Assembly: GCF_002920575.1 (NCBI RefSeq)
Contig: NZ_PQSQ01000073.1
Coordinates: 1-41,270, forward strand
Source of the DNA: Streptomyces sp. Ru73
GTDB lineage: Bacteria; Actinomycetota; Actinomycetes; Streptomycetales; Streptomycetaceae
Length of the DNA: 41,270 bases
Direction: 5' to 3'
This document shows, piece after piece, positions 7,582 through 16,249 of this stretch. Position numbers and translations under genes: made by a program. The notes under the pieces are model-generated. The model was not told the origin of the DNA. It saw only the letters and a program-made list of their open reading frames with translations, and did no database searches. The stretch's first letter is position 1. Every line of letters starts with the position of its first letter.

Positions 7582-7613
7582 CACCGAGAGTCACCGATGG
7601 TGAACTCTCGGTG
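7582..7613. promoter_or_regulatory. Long inverted repeat upstream of the HATPase gene
   Basis: CACCGAGAGT (7582-7591) is repeated inverted as ACTCTCGGTG (7604-7613). The 12-nt centre itself contains CACCGATGGTG. It lies 76 bp before the HATPase GTG on the minus strand, a good place for an operator. It could also form an RNA hairpin. The remaining intergenic DNA from 7507 to 7800 shows nothing else I can name. Confidence 0.5.
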
Positions 7614-7800
7614 ATACGAGTACCAGGGTCGGCCCGCTCCCGTACTCCCGCAACCGCAGGCCGCCCGCAACCCCAGCGCGTCCCACCGGTCTTCACTCGA
7701 ATGCAGTCGGCGTTCCCCCGCATGCGGACGCGTGCTCCCGCTGTCGTCCGCGTGCGGCCCGTAGGCCCCGTCGTGCCGTGTCCGTCCGCCGTCCCCGGCG

Positions 7801-8085
7801 TCAGGTGCGTGCGCCCGCCGCCCGCACCGCATCCATGAAGCGCTCGGGCGCGCCCATGGTCAGCGAGTAGCGGTGTCCGTTGAGCGTGGCGAAGGCGCGG
7901 TCCCTGGCCAGCAGCTTCGGGCGGTGGGCCTGCACCGACGACAGCGGGGCACTGTCGATCTCCGTGCCGTAGCTCGTCAGCAGCGCCAGCCTGCCGTCCC
8001 TGATGATGACCTGACCCGCACGGGTCAATGAACGCAGCCAGCGCTCGATGCGCACACCGGTCGCGTTGAACTCCGGCTCCCTCAT
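7801..8085 (-). CDS. Conserved-looking small protein of unknown function
   Basis: 94 aa. I do not recognise the family. The protein is basic and compact with no membrane segment: MREPEFNATGVRIERWLRS..., then alternating strands such as GQVIIRDGRLALLT, and a C-terminal FMDAVRAAG helix. The GGAGGAGG Shine-Dalgarno 9 nt before the ATG at 8085 is among the best in the window, which supports a real gene. It is divergent from the cysteine-synthase-like gene, sharing a 242-bp promoter region. Confidence 0.7.
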   Translation of the reverse strand: MREPEFNATGVRIERWLRSLTRAGQVIIRDGRLALLTSYGTEIDSAPLSSVQAHRPKLLARDRAFATLNGHRYSLTMGAPERFMDAVRAAGART

Positions 8086-8216
8086 GGAGCACCGCCTCCT
8101 CCGCACACATGGCCCGGGGGTGAGGCCCCCGCCGTCAAGAAGTCTGCCCGGAACCCGGCCCGGGCACCAGTTCCCCTGGTCGCAAGCCTCTCGAACACGC
8201 ATACCCAGATCGCTCC

Positions 8217-8230
8217 TTGGGGCTACCCAA
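8217..8230. promoter_or_regulatory. Palindrome TTGGGGCTACCCAA in a divergent promoter region
   Basis: TTGGG-GCTA-CCCAA is a perfect inverted repeat in the 242-bp region between the divergent small gene and the Cds1-like gene. A plus-strand TATCAT (about 8269-8274) could be a -10 box for the latter. Regulator unknown. Confidence 0.35.
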
Positions 8231-8327
8231 AGCGCTGTTTATGCAGGTGAGAACTGTGAGGCGGATGGTTATCATCGACCCGGCCCGGCAGGAGCCGCGG
8301 GCCGGACCCACCGCGAGGAGCACGCCG

Positions 8328-9521
8328 ATGAGTACCGCACAGCACACGGACGGGCGGGACGGCGGCCTCACGGGCGACAGCCGTCCCTCCTGTGCCGCGC
8401 CGGCCGCCCCGGAAGGCGCGCCGCTGCCGACCCTCGACGTCGACCGCACCGACGCCGACTACCGCAACTGGCTGAAAGATGCCGTCCGCAAGGTGCAGGC
8501 GGACGCCAACCGCAGCGCCGACACCCATCTGCTGCGCTTCCCGCTGCCCGAGCAGTGGGGCATCGACCTCTACCTCAAGGACGAGTCGACGCACCCCACC
8601 GGCAGCCTCAAGCACCGCCTCGCGCGCTCCCTCTTCCTCTACGGGCTGTGCAACGGCTGGATCCGGCCCGGCAAGCCGGTCATCGAGGCGTCCAGCGGCT
8701 CCACGGCCGTCTCCGAGGCGTACTTCGCCAAGCTCATCGGGGTGCCGTTCATCGCGGTGATGCCCGCGACGACCAGCCGCGAGAAGACCCGCCTGATCGA
8801 GTTCCACGGCGGCACCTGCCACCTCGTCGCCGACCCGCGTACCGTCTACGACGTCTCCGCGCGGCTCGCCGCGGAGACCGGCGGCCACTACATGGACCAG
8901 TTCACCTACGCCGAGCGGGCCACGGACTGGCGCGGCAACAACAACATTGCCGAGTCGATCTTCCAGCAGCTGCGCCTGGAGCGGTATCCGGAGCCCGCCT
9001 GGATCGTGGCCACCGCCGGCACCGGCGGCACCTCCGCGACCATCGCGCGCTACGTGCACTACACCCAGCGCGACACCCGGGTGTGCGTCGCCGACCCGGA
9101 GAACAGCTGCTTCTACGACGGCTGGCTCAACGGCGACGCCGAGACCGACTGCCGCACCGCCTCCCGCATCGAGGGCATCGGACGGCCGCGGATGGAGCCC
9201 AGCTTCGTGCCCGGCGCCATCGACCGGATGATGAAGGTGCCGGACGCGGCCAGCGTGGCGGCCGTACGGGCCCTGGAGGGCGCCATCGGCCGCAAGGCGG
9301 GCGGTTCGACCGGCACGGGGCTGTGGAGCGCCCTGCGGATCGTCTCGGAGATGGTCGCGGCGGGCCGTACCGGCTCGGTGGTCACGCTCCTGTGCGACCC
9401 CGGCGACCGCTACCTGGACAAGTACTACTCCGACGCCTGGCTGGCCGAGCAGGGGCTCGACATCACGCCGTACGAGCGGACCCTGCGGACGTTCCTCGCC
9501 GAGGGCACCTGGCCGGACTGA
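8328..9521 (+). CDS. PLP-dependent cysteine synthase-family enzyme, Cds1-like
   Basis: 397 aa, fold-type II PLP enzyme. Lys95 in HPTGSLKHRLA is the expected Schiff-base lysine. SSGSTAVSEAY (122-132) is the substrate loop. TAGTGGTSATI (229-239) is the phosphate-binding glycine loop. The sequence resembles the actinobacterial group that includes M. tuberculosis Rv3684 (Cds1), reported as an L-cysteine desulfhydrase making pyruvate, ammonia and H2S. It is longer at the N-terminus than CysK and lacks a cysE/cysK context, which favours degradation over synthesis (inference). The ATG at 8328 has GAGGAG 8 nt upstream; earlier in-frame starts lack one. Confidence 0.85.
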   Translation: MSTAQHTDGRDGGLTGDSRPSCAAPAAPEGAPLPTLDVDRTDADYRNWLKDAVRKVQADANRSADTHLLRFPLPEQWGIDLYLKDESTHPTGSLKHRLARSLFLYGLCNGWIRPGKPVIEASSGSTAVSEAYFAKLIGVPFIAVMPATTSREKTRLIEFHGGTCHLVADPRTVYDVSARLAAETGGHYMDQFTYAERATDWRGNNNIAESIFQQLRLERYPEPAWIVATAGTGGTSATIARYVHYTQRDTRVCVADPENSCFYDGWLNGDAETDCRTASRIEGIGRPRMEPSFVPGAIDRMMKVPDAASVAAVRALEGAIGRKAGGSTGTGLWSALRIVSEMVAAGRTGSVVTLLCDPGDRYLDKYYSDAWLAEQGLDITPYERTLRTFLAEGTWPD

Positions 9522-9611
9522 CGTAGCGGGAGCCCGTGCCGTACCGGGGCGCCGGGTGCTTGCGCCGTACCGTGGCGCCGGACGGTCACACCGAGCCGAG
9601 ACGCGGCACGG

Positions 9612-10085
9612 TCACACCGTGACCAGGCGCCGGTCGAGCCGGCGCATCGAGTCGCGGAAGGCGCGGCCCAGCATGGGCCGGGCCAGCTGCATCACCGTGC
9701 GGAACGCCGCGGGGCCGTCTGCCGCGAACGTCCAGCGCACCAGCGTGCCGCCGGTGCCCGGGGTGAGCCGCCAGTCCTCCAGCAGGGCGCGGAGGCCCGG
9801 CGCGTTGGTCTCGTCGACACGGTAGGCGTAGTGCTCGGCGGCCTCGGCCGCCATGATGCTCTCGCGGAAGCGGGTGCCGCCCGTCAGCCGTACGACGCGG
9901 CCCTTGCCGCCGTCGACGGGCGTGATCCGGGAGACGCCGGTGAACCAGGCGCTCCAGGCGCAGACGTCGTCGGCGAGCGCGGCGTACACCGCTTCCGGGG
10001 GCGCGGACAGCTCGGCAGCGAAGACCATCCGCAGCGGCGCGGACTCGGCGAAGTCGAGCCCCACCGGGCTCAGTCGGCGCGTCAT
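9612..10085 (-). CDS. SRPBCC (START/Bet v1-like) family protein
   Basis: 157 aa. It shows the usual SRPBCC order: an initial strand (LRMVFAAELSAPPEAVYAALADD), an AWFTGVSRI turn, central strands, and the long C-terminal helix FRTVMQLARPMLGRAFRDSMRRLDRRL. These proteins bind hydrophobic ligands or act as cyclase/dehydratase-like domains; the ligand cannot be predicted. The ATG at 10085 has GGGGGTG about 8-9 nt upstream. The gene stands alone, downstream of the DeoR gene on the same strand, 84 bp away. Confidence 0.8.
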   Translation of the reverse strand: MTRRLSPVGLDFAESAPLRMVFAAELSAPPEAVYAALADDVCAWSAWFTGVSRITPVDGGKGRVVRLTGGTRFRESIMAAEAAEHYAYRVDETNAPGLRALLEDWRLTPGTGGTLVRWTFAADGPAAFRTVMQLARPMLGRAFRDSMRRLDRRLVTV

Positions 10086-10169
10086 GGGACGGACACCCCC
10101 TGCAGACGGTGACGAAGCGGACACCGGCCGTCGAACACACCGGCGACGCACACCATAGCTGGCGCCTCG

Positions 10170-11012
10170 TCACATGTCTGCGTCGTCCTCCGGCTCACCC
10201 GCCACCACCAGCCGCGGCGGCAGCTCGGCGAACTCCGCGCGCGCCCGAGCCGGCAGCCCGGAATCGGTGACCAGCACGTCCACCTGGTCCAGCGAAGCGA
10301 ACGAACTCAGACCCACGGTGCCCCACTTCGTGTGGTCGGCGACCACCACGACCCGGCGCGCCGACCGCACGAAGTGGCGGTTGGTCTCCGCCTCGGCGAG
10401 ATTCGGCGTCGACAGCCCGGCCTCGACGGATATGCCGTGCACGCCGAGGAAGAGCACATCGAAGTGGAGCGAGCGGATCGCGGCGTCCGCGACCGGCCCG
10501 ACCAGGGTGTCCGACGGCGTCCGCACGCCCCCGGTCAGCACGACCGTGGCCGCACCGGGGCGCGGGCCGCCGGCACCGGCCGCCGCCCGCTGCGCGGCGT
10601 AGAAGACGTCCGCCACCCGGACGGAATTGGTCACCACGGTGAGGTCCGGCACGTCCAGCAGCTGATGGGCCAGCGTGAACGCCGTCGTGCCGCCCGCCAG
10701 CGCGATCGCGCTGCCCGGCGCCGCCATCTGCGCCGCAGCCTCGGCGATGGCCTCCTTCGCCGACAGCTCCAGCGAGGACTTGGCCTCGAAGCCCGGCTCG
10801 TGCGCGCTCGGCTCGCTGACCGGGACCGCGCCGCCGTGCACCTTCTCGACCACGCCCTGGCGGGCCAGCGCGTCCAGGTCCCGACGGACCGTCATGTCCG
10901 ACACGCTCAGCTTGCGCGTGAGCTCGTTGACCCGGACGCCGCCGCGCCGCCGCACCTCGTCCAGGATCAGGGCGCGCCGCTGCTCGGCGAGGAGGTTCTG
11001 GTTGTCACTCAC
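10170..11012 (-). CDS. DeoR/GlpR family transcriptional regulator
   Basis: 280 aa. The N-terminal DeoR-type winged helix (about 10-66) contains RRGGVRVNELTRKLSVSDMT and VRRDLDALARQGVVEKVHGGA. The C-terminal DeoRC sugar-phosphate sensor domain (about 85-240) shows IALAGGTTAF, the VVTNS motif and LFLGVHGI. Members repress sugar-uptake and catabolic genes and respond to phosphorylated sugars. The start is GTG 11012 (SDNQNLLAEQRR), with a weak AGGGA upstream. No sugar transporter or kinase is next to it, so it probably acts in trans. Confidence 0.9.
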   Translation of the reverse strand: MSDNQNLLAEQRRALILDEVRRRGGVRVNELTRKLSVSDMTVRRDLDALARQGVVEKVHGGAVPVSEPSAHEPGFEAKSSLELSAKEAIAEAAAQMAAPGSAIALAGGTTAFTLAHQLLDVPDLTVVTNSVRVADVFYAAQRAAAGAGGPRPGAATVVLTGGVRTPSDTLVGPVADAAIRSLHFDVLFLGVHGISVEAGLSTPNLAEAETNRHFVRSARRVVVVADHTKWGTVGLSSFASLDQVDVLVTDSGLPARARAEFAELPPRLVVAGEPEDDADM

Positions 11013-11188
11013 CCGGCCTGTCCCTTCGTCCCGGCTCACCGCGCGCCGCACAAGCGCTGTCGTTCGGAGACATCCTCGCACGGCGCACTGACACCGACTC
11101 GCGGGCCCGGACGAGGTGAATGCGGTGCCCGGGCGGGCAAGAAAGAATCCGGGACGCACATCGACGTACGGACAACGGGGGAACCACC

Positions 11189-13660
11189 GTGGACAGCACG
11201 CACCGGTCCGCACCCGCGGCCACGACCGACCCGGAGGGCGACGCGGAGGCCGGCGCCGCGCACAGACCACCCGGGACCGCCCTCGAACTGCTGGTGCACG
11301 GCGTCGGCGGCACCACGCCCGCCGAGATGCTGGACGACCCCCGGGTCGTACGGGTCACCGGCGACGACACGGCCGCCATCTACCGCCGCACCACGGACGC
11401 GGAGGCCGAGGAGCACCCCGCGGACCCGCGCGAGGGCCGTCCCGAGGAGCCGATCCCCGAGGCGTACGTCTGGTGCAACCTCACCTCCGGCAACGGCAGT
11501 CGCGCCCTGTGGCTGATCCTGCTGCCCTTCATGGTCGCCAACCTCGCGCACTGGATGCGCCCCGCCGCTCCGCGCGGCCACCCCGCCCAGCGGCTCTACG
11601 ACGTCCTCGTACGGATCCTCGCGCTCACCCTCACCGTGCTGCTCGCCGCCGCGGCCTGCGAGGTGGCCCTGGACCTGATCGCCTGGCAGTGCGCGGGCAG
11701 CGCCGCCTGCTCCGCCGACCGCTCCTGGCTCGGCTTCCTCACCACCGCGCACCACGGCTGGTGGAGCCTGCCGGGCCGCCGCCTCGTGGTCGCCGCCGTC
11801 CTCCCGCTGCTCCTCGTGGGCCTGCTCTGGTGGCTCTCGCACCGCACATGGAGCGCGTACGAGTCCGCCTCGCCGCCGCCCCGGCGGCCCGCCACCTCGC
11901 GCGACACGCCGCCCTCGGAGCGCCCCGCGCTCTGCCTGGACGGCTTCTGGTACGGCCGCCGGGTCGTCGCCCGGCTCCGCTCGGCGCACGCCACGGCGGG
12001 CCTGCTCACCATCGCCACCGCGCTGCTGCTGACCGCGCACGACGCCGACGTCCGGCCCGGCGCCGACCCGGTGCTGCGCTGGACCGGGTACGCCCTGGCC
12101 GCGCTGGTCGCCGTCCTCGCGGTGCTCAGCGCCGCCATCGTCTGCCGTACCGCGCGCAGCGAGGCGGAGCCCGACGTGGAGACCGACCGGCCCCTCGTCC
12201 GCTGGCTGCCGTACGCGGCGCTCGGCGTCCTGGGCCTGACCGCCCTGCACACCGCCTGGTGGCGGCCCGGCTGGACCTCCTCGGGGCACCTGCCGGGCGC
12301 CGAGGCGTTCGCCGTCATCGCCGTCCTCCAGGGGGCGCTGGTCGTCGGCCTGCTGCTGACCGCCGCCGTGCTCCAGCGGGCCGCGCGCGGCACGGAGCGC
12401 ACCGCGCTGGCGGGCCTGGCGGGCGGCTCGGTCGCGCTGCTGGCCTGCGCGCTGGGCGGGGTGTTCACCGGGGGAGCGGCGCAGCGCACCGCCGACTGGC
12501 TGGACCGCGGCGCCACCCCGGGGGACCCGCACGACTCGATGGCGGGCCCGCCCGTGCTGCTCTCGTGGCAGGCCTCGGTCATCCCGCTGCTGCTGGTCGT
12601 CGTCCTCGTGCTGGTCGCCATCGCCGCCTTCCAGGTGCTCGCCGTCCGCCGCAAGGTCCTCCCGGACATCCCGGGCCTGTACGAGGGCGAGGAGAAGCCC
12701 GACGCGCAGCGCGCCCGCAGGATCGCGGGCACGATCGCCCGTGCGGGGCTCACCGACCGGGCGCCGGTGCTGATCGGCGTGATCACCGCGGTCACCTTCG
12801 TGCTCGGCACGGGAGCGGTGCTCGGCGCCTGGCTCACGGGGCTGCCACCGGGCCGCGCCCTGGACGACGCGCCGGCGTTCGTGGACGCCGTCGCCGAGAC
12901 GGCACAGGCGCTCGGCTCCTGGCTGATGGGCGCGGGCGTCGTCCTGATGCTCGCCATGGGCCGCCGCGCCTACAAGGACGCGTCGGCCCGCCGCACCATC
13001 GGCATCCTCTGGGACGTCGGCACCTTCTGGCCGCGCGCGGCGCACCCGTTCGCGCCCCCGTGCTACGCCGAGCGGGCCGTACCGGACCTGACCTGGCGGA
13101 TGGCCACGTGGACCGAGACCTACGACGGGCGCCTGGTCCTCTCCGGGCACTCGCAGGGCAGCGTCCTCGCGGCCGCCGCCGTCTGGCAGCTGGACCCGGT
13201 GACGCGCAGCCGGGTCGCGCTGCTCACCTACGGGTCGCCGCTGGAGCGGCTCTACGGGCGCTGGTTCCCCGCCTTCTTCGGGCCCTCCGCGCTCACCGGG
13301 CTGCACCGGGAGATGGACGCCTGGCGCAACCTGTGGCGCTTCACCGACCCCATCGGCGGCCCGGTCCGCCTCACCTGTGAGGACGGCGCCGCGATCGACC
13401 GCGGCCCGCTCCGCGACCCGCTCGTCTTCGGGCGCACGCTCCGGTACCCGCTGCCGGCCCAGATCCTCGGCCACGGCGACTACCAGGCCGATCCGGAGTT
13501 CGGCGTGGCCCGCGCGGAACTCCTCGCCCACCTGGCCCCCGGAGTGCCGCAGCAGCCGAGGGGGCCGGAAGCCGAGCGCAGTCCGGGGGAGCCGCACGCC
13601 GCGCCTCGGGGCAGCGCGGGCGCGGCGCCTCAGGGCAGTGCCGGGAGATCCTCGGCGTAG
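11189..13660 (+). CDS. Multi-TM protein with a split alpha/beta-hydrolase (lipase-like) domain
   Basis: 823 aa. The first hydrolase strand and oxyanion loop, LELLVHGVGGTTP, lie at residues 32-44. About eleven hydrophobic helices then fill roughly residues 105-640, for example VIPLLLVVVLVLVAIAAF. The rest of the hydrolase follows: nucleophile elbow SGHSQGS with Ser655, then TDPIGG and a candidate catalytic His762 in GHGDYQADPEF. The lipase fold therefore appears split by a membrane domain (inference). The tail after about residue 785 is low-complexity. GTG at 11189 follows a GGGGGA Shine-Dalgarno. It is 177 bp from the divergent DeoR gene and overlaps the convergent AAA+ gene by 31 bp. Substrate unknown; a lipid or ester at the membrane is plausible. 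Confidence 0.8.
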   Translation: MDSTHRSAPAATTDPEGDAEAGAAHRPPGTALELLVHGVGGTTPAEMLDDPRVVRVTGDDTAAIYRRTTDAEAEEHPADPREGRPEEPIPEAYVWCNLTSGNGSRALWLILLPFMVANLAHWMRPAAPRGHPAQRLYDVLVRILALTLTVLLAAAACEVALDLIAWQCAGSAACSADRSWLGFLTTAHHGWWSLPGRRLVVAAVLPLLLVGLLWWLSHRTWSAYESASPPPRRPATSRDTPPSERPALCLDGFWYGRRVVARLRSAHATAGLLTIATALLLTAHDADVRPGADPVLRWTGYALAALVAVLAVLSAAIVCRTARSEAEPDVETDRPLVRWLPYAALGVLGLTALHTAWWRPGWTSSGHLPGAEAFAVIAVLQGALVVGLLLTAAVLQRAARGTERTALAGLAGGSVALLACALGGVFTGGAAQRTADWLDRGATPGDPHDSMAGPPVLLSWQASVIPLLLVVVLVLVAIAAFQVLAVRRKVLPDIPGLYEGEEKPDAQRARRIAGTIARAGLTDRAPVLIGVITAVTFVLGTGAVLGAWLTGLPPGRALDDAPAFVDAVAETAQALGSWLMGAGVVLMLAMGRRAYKDASARRTIGILWDVGTFWPRAAHPFAPPCYAERAVPDLTWRMATWTETYDGRLVLSGHSQGSVLAAAAVWQLDPVTRSRVALLTYGSPLERLYGRWFPAFFGPSALTGLHREMDAWRNLWRFTDPIGGPVRLTCEDGAAIDRGPLRDPLVFGRTLRYPLPAQILGHGDYQADPEFGVARAELLAHLAPGVPQQPRGPEAERSPGEPHAAPRGSAGAAPQGSAGRSSA

Positions 13661-16074
13661 AGGTGCGTGAGGTCGTCGGTGCTCGGGTCGGGGAGCTGCG
13701 CCACCCGGCCCGCGTGCCGCTCGACCATCGCCTCGAACGTCTGCCGGGCGGTGCGCCCGTTGCCGAACGACGGGCCCTTCGGGAGCGCGGTGAAGTACTT
13801 CAGCAGCGCCTCGGAGGTGCCGTCGGCGAGGTGGTACTCCTGCTCCTCGGCCTGCTGTCCGACGATCCGCAGCAGCTCCTCGGGGTCGTAGTCGCCGAAC
13901 CTGATGGTCCGCGAGAAGCGCGACGCGACGCCGGGGTTGACCGCGAGGAAGCGCTCCATCTCGGCGGTGTAGCCCGCCACGATGACCACCACCGCGTCCC
14001 GGTGGTCCTCCATCAGCTTCACCAGGGTGTCGATGGCCTCGCGCCCGAAGTCCCGCCCGGAGTCCTCCGGGGACAGCGCGTACGCCTCGTCGATGAAGAG
14101 CACCCCGCCGCGCGCCCGGTCGAACGCCTCCTGGGTACGGATGGCCGTCGAGCCGATGTGCTCGCCCACCAGGTCCACCCGGGAGACCTCCACGAGGTGG
14201 CCGCGCTCCAGCACCCCGAGGGACGCCAGGATCTCGCCGTACAGCCGGGCGACGGTGGTCTTGCCCGTACCGGGGGAGCCGGTGAAGACCAGATGGCGGC
14301 GGACCGAAGCGGCCTTCAGGCCCGCCTCCTGCCGGCGCCGCCCCACCTCGATCATGTTGATCAGGCTGCGCACCTCGCGCTTGACGCTGTCCAGGCCGAC
14401 CAGCGTGTCCAGCTCGCCGAGGACGACGTCGGAGGGGCGGGTGTCCGGGACCGGTTCGGCGGCCGCTGCGGGCGGCGCCGCCGGCGCCGGGGGGACGCCT
14501 CCCAGCAGGCCCGCCGTGCCCGCCGGCTGGGCCGCCGGCACGGTCGCCGGGGGCGTCGTCGGCGGGGGCGGGACGGCCGGTGCCGCGGCGCCCGCCGGCT
14601 GGGTCATCCGGCTCTCGTCGCTGGTGCAGTCCACCGCCGACGGCCCGTCCTCGGCGAACTCGTACCCGCCGCGCGCGCACCGCTCCGTACGGCACCGCGT
14701 CAGCGTCGTGCGGCAGCCGTCGATCACGTGGAAGCCGTACCCGGAGCTGCCCGTCACGCGGCAGTTGTGGAACGTGCCGCGGCCCTCGGCGGACACGTAG
14801 AAGCCCGCCTCGGCCGGCGTGCTGACCGTGCACCGCTCGACGGTCGGGTCGGCGCCCTTGGTGACGATCACGCCGGTCTGGGTGTCCTCGAACGTGCACC
14901 CCGAGAGGGTGCCGCCGCTGCCGTGGTCCCGGAACCACGCGCCGGTCGCGGCCTCCCGGATGCGGCAGTCGTCCAGCTGCACGAGGGCGCCGTCGCTGAC
15001 CGATACGGCGGTGTTCCGCACCTGCGCCAGATCGGAATCGACCACATCGGCGCGTGAGCCGCGGTCCAGTACGAAGAGCGCGTCCGGCACGTCGTGCACC
15101 CGCGTCGAGTCCAGTACGGCCGTCGCGCCGTCGCTGACCCACACCGCCGGGTAGTCGCCCGTACTGTCGTGGATCTCGCACTGGTTGGCGTCCACCCGGG
15201 TGCCCGGGTCCCATACGGAGAGGCCGTTGCGCCCGAAGTGCCGCACCCGGCTGCGGGTCAGCGTCAGGACCGAACGTGACCGCAGGTCCAGCGCGTTCTC
15301 GGGTATGTCGTGGATGTCGCAGTCGGCGACCGTGAGCACCGCGTCCGTGTCCAGCGTGACGCCGTCCGCCGAGGTCCGGTGCACCGTGCAGTCGGTGAGG
15401 TGCCCGGTCGCGCGCGAGGCGATCTGCACGCCCGCGCCCTTGATCTCGTACAGCTCGCAGCCGATCGCCTCGACCGCGCTGCCCTCGCCGTTCACCGACA
15501 GTCCGGCACCGCTCGCGTGGTGCACCCGGCAGCGCTCGAGCCGCGGGTGCGCCCCGCCGCGCACCGCTACGCCCGCCTGCCCGGCCGCCAGCACCTCGCA
15601 CTCCTCGAAGACACCGCCCGCGGCATCCAGGACGCTGATGCCCACGCCGCCCGGATTGTCCACCGTGCAGCGCCGTACCGTGGGCCGGGCGCCGCCGCGC
15701 ACCTCGATGCCGGCCGCCGACCGCGTCACCACGCGCAGGCCGGCCAGCTCCGGCGCGCCGTCCTCCACCAGCAGCGCGGGCGCGGCCGAGTCCTGCGCCT
15801 CCACGTGCAGGTCCTGCACGGTCGCCGAGGCCCGTACGGTCAGCGCCACGCCGTCCGCCGGGGCGATCCGCACCGAGCCGCGCGCTCCGTCGGGCCCGCG
15901 CAGCGTCACCGCGCGGCGCAGCACGAGGTTCTCCCGGTACGTGCCGGCGGCGATGGTCAGTACGTCGCCGTCCCCGGCGGCTTCGAGGGCGGCGGCCAGG
16001 GAGCTGTACTCCCCTGTACGACGCCGCCAGCGCGACGTCCCGGAGTGCGTGACCTGGACCGAGCCCTGTGCCAT
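13630..16074 (-). CDS. Right-handed beta-helix protein fused to a CbbX/CbxX-type AAA+ ATPase
   Basis: 814 aa. Residues 15-480 form many short parallel beta-helix (pectate-lyase/NosD-like) coils: repeated patterns such as LVLRRAVTLRGPDG, HLTDCTVHRTSADGV and PTVERCTVSTPAEAGFYV, with a Cys in many turns. A Pro/Ala-rich linker (about 500-550) follows. The C-terminus is a CbxX/CfqX-type AAA+ module: Walker A GSPGTGKTT (Lys605), Walker B LFIDEAYAL (Asp662-Glu663), then the RFSRTIRF region. CbbX is a Rubisco activase and EccA of type VII secretion has a related ATPase; no partner of either is nearby. It has no signal peptide, so it is probably cytosolic. ATG 16074 starts MAQGSVQVTHSG. Confidence 0.88.
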   Translation of the reverse strand: MAQGSVQVTHSGTSRWRRRTGEYSSLAAALEAAGDGDVLTIAAGTYRENLVLRRAVTLRGPDGARGSVRIAPADGVALTVRASATVQDLHVEAQDSAAPALLVEDGAPELAGLRVVTRSAAGIEVRGGARPTVRRCTVDNPGGVGISVLDAAGGVFEECEVLAAGQAGVAVRGGAHPRLERCRVHHASGAGLSVNGEGSAVEAIGCELYEIKGAGVQIASRATGHLTDCTVHRTSADGVTLDTDAVLTVADCDIHDIPENALDLRSRSVLTLTRSRVRHFGRNGLSVWDPGTRVDANQCEIHDSTGDYPAVWVSDGATAVLDSTRVHDVPDALFVLDRGSRADVVDSDLAQVRNTAVSVSDGALVQLDDCRIREAATGAWFRDHGSGGTLSGCTFEDTQTGVIVTKGADPTVERCTVSTPAEAGFYVSAEGRGTFHNCRVTGSSGYGFHVIDGCRTTLTRCRTERCARGGYEFAEDGPSAVDCTSDESRMTQPAGAAAPAVPPPPTTPPATVPAAQPAGTAGLLGGVPPAPAAPPAAAAEPVPDTRPSDVVLGELDTLVGLDSVKREVRSLINMIEVGRRRQEAGLKAASVRRHLVFTGSPGTGKTTVARLYGEILASLGVLERGHLVEVSRVDLVGEHIGSTAIRTQEAFDRARGGVLFIDEAYALSPEDSGRDFGREAIDTLVKLMEDHRDAVVVIVAGYTAEMERFLAVNPGVASRFSRTIRFGDYDPEELLRIVGQQAEEQEYHLADGTSEALLKYFTALPKGPSFGNGRTARQTFEAMVERHAGRVAQLPDPSTDDLTHLYAEDLPALP

Positions 16075-16249
16075 GGCGATGTCGTGCCCCCACCTCGTGC
16101 GGCGTGCTTCCGGCCCGCGGTGGTACGCACGAAAATGTCCGCGTACGGGCTGCGCAGGCCCCAGCCGAGCGGCTGGCTGCACCACCGTAGCGCGCTCCGG
16201 GCAAGGCAGTTGACGTGGTCGGCGGCTCGTGCGCGAGGGCGCGGGAAGG

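Noticed and set aside
8217..8327. Upstream extension of the Cds1-like gene (start at 8217)
   Set aside because: The ATG at 8328 has a proper GAGGAG, and the extension covers the promoter palindrome and the -10 candidate.
9538..9625. GC-rich direct repeats (CCGTACCGKGGCGCCGG twice; CGGTCACACCG twice) considered as a mobile-element end
   Set aside because: They are short, lie in the convergent gap between the Cds1-like and SRPBCC genes, and have no element beside them. They look like ordinary GC-rich 3' DNA or a weak terminator.
11036..16204. A 1722-codon open frame on the minus strand
   Set aside because: It runs antisense to the membrane hydrolase gene and out of frame through the beta-helix/AAA+ gene. 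Its product is low-complexity Arg/Gly/Ala-rich. Long open frames of this kind are common opposite G/C-biased codons.
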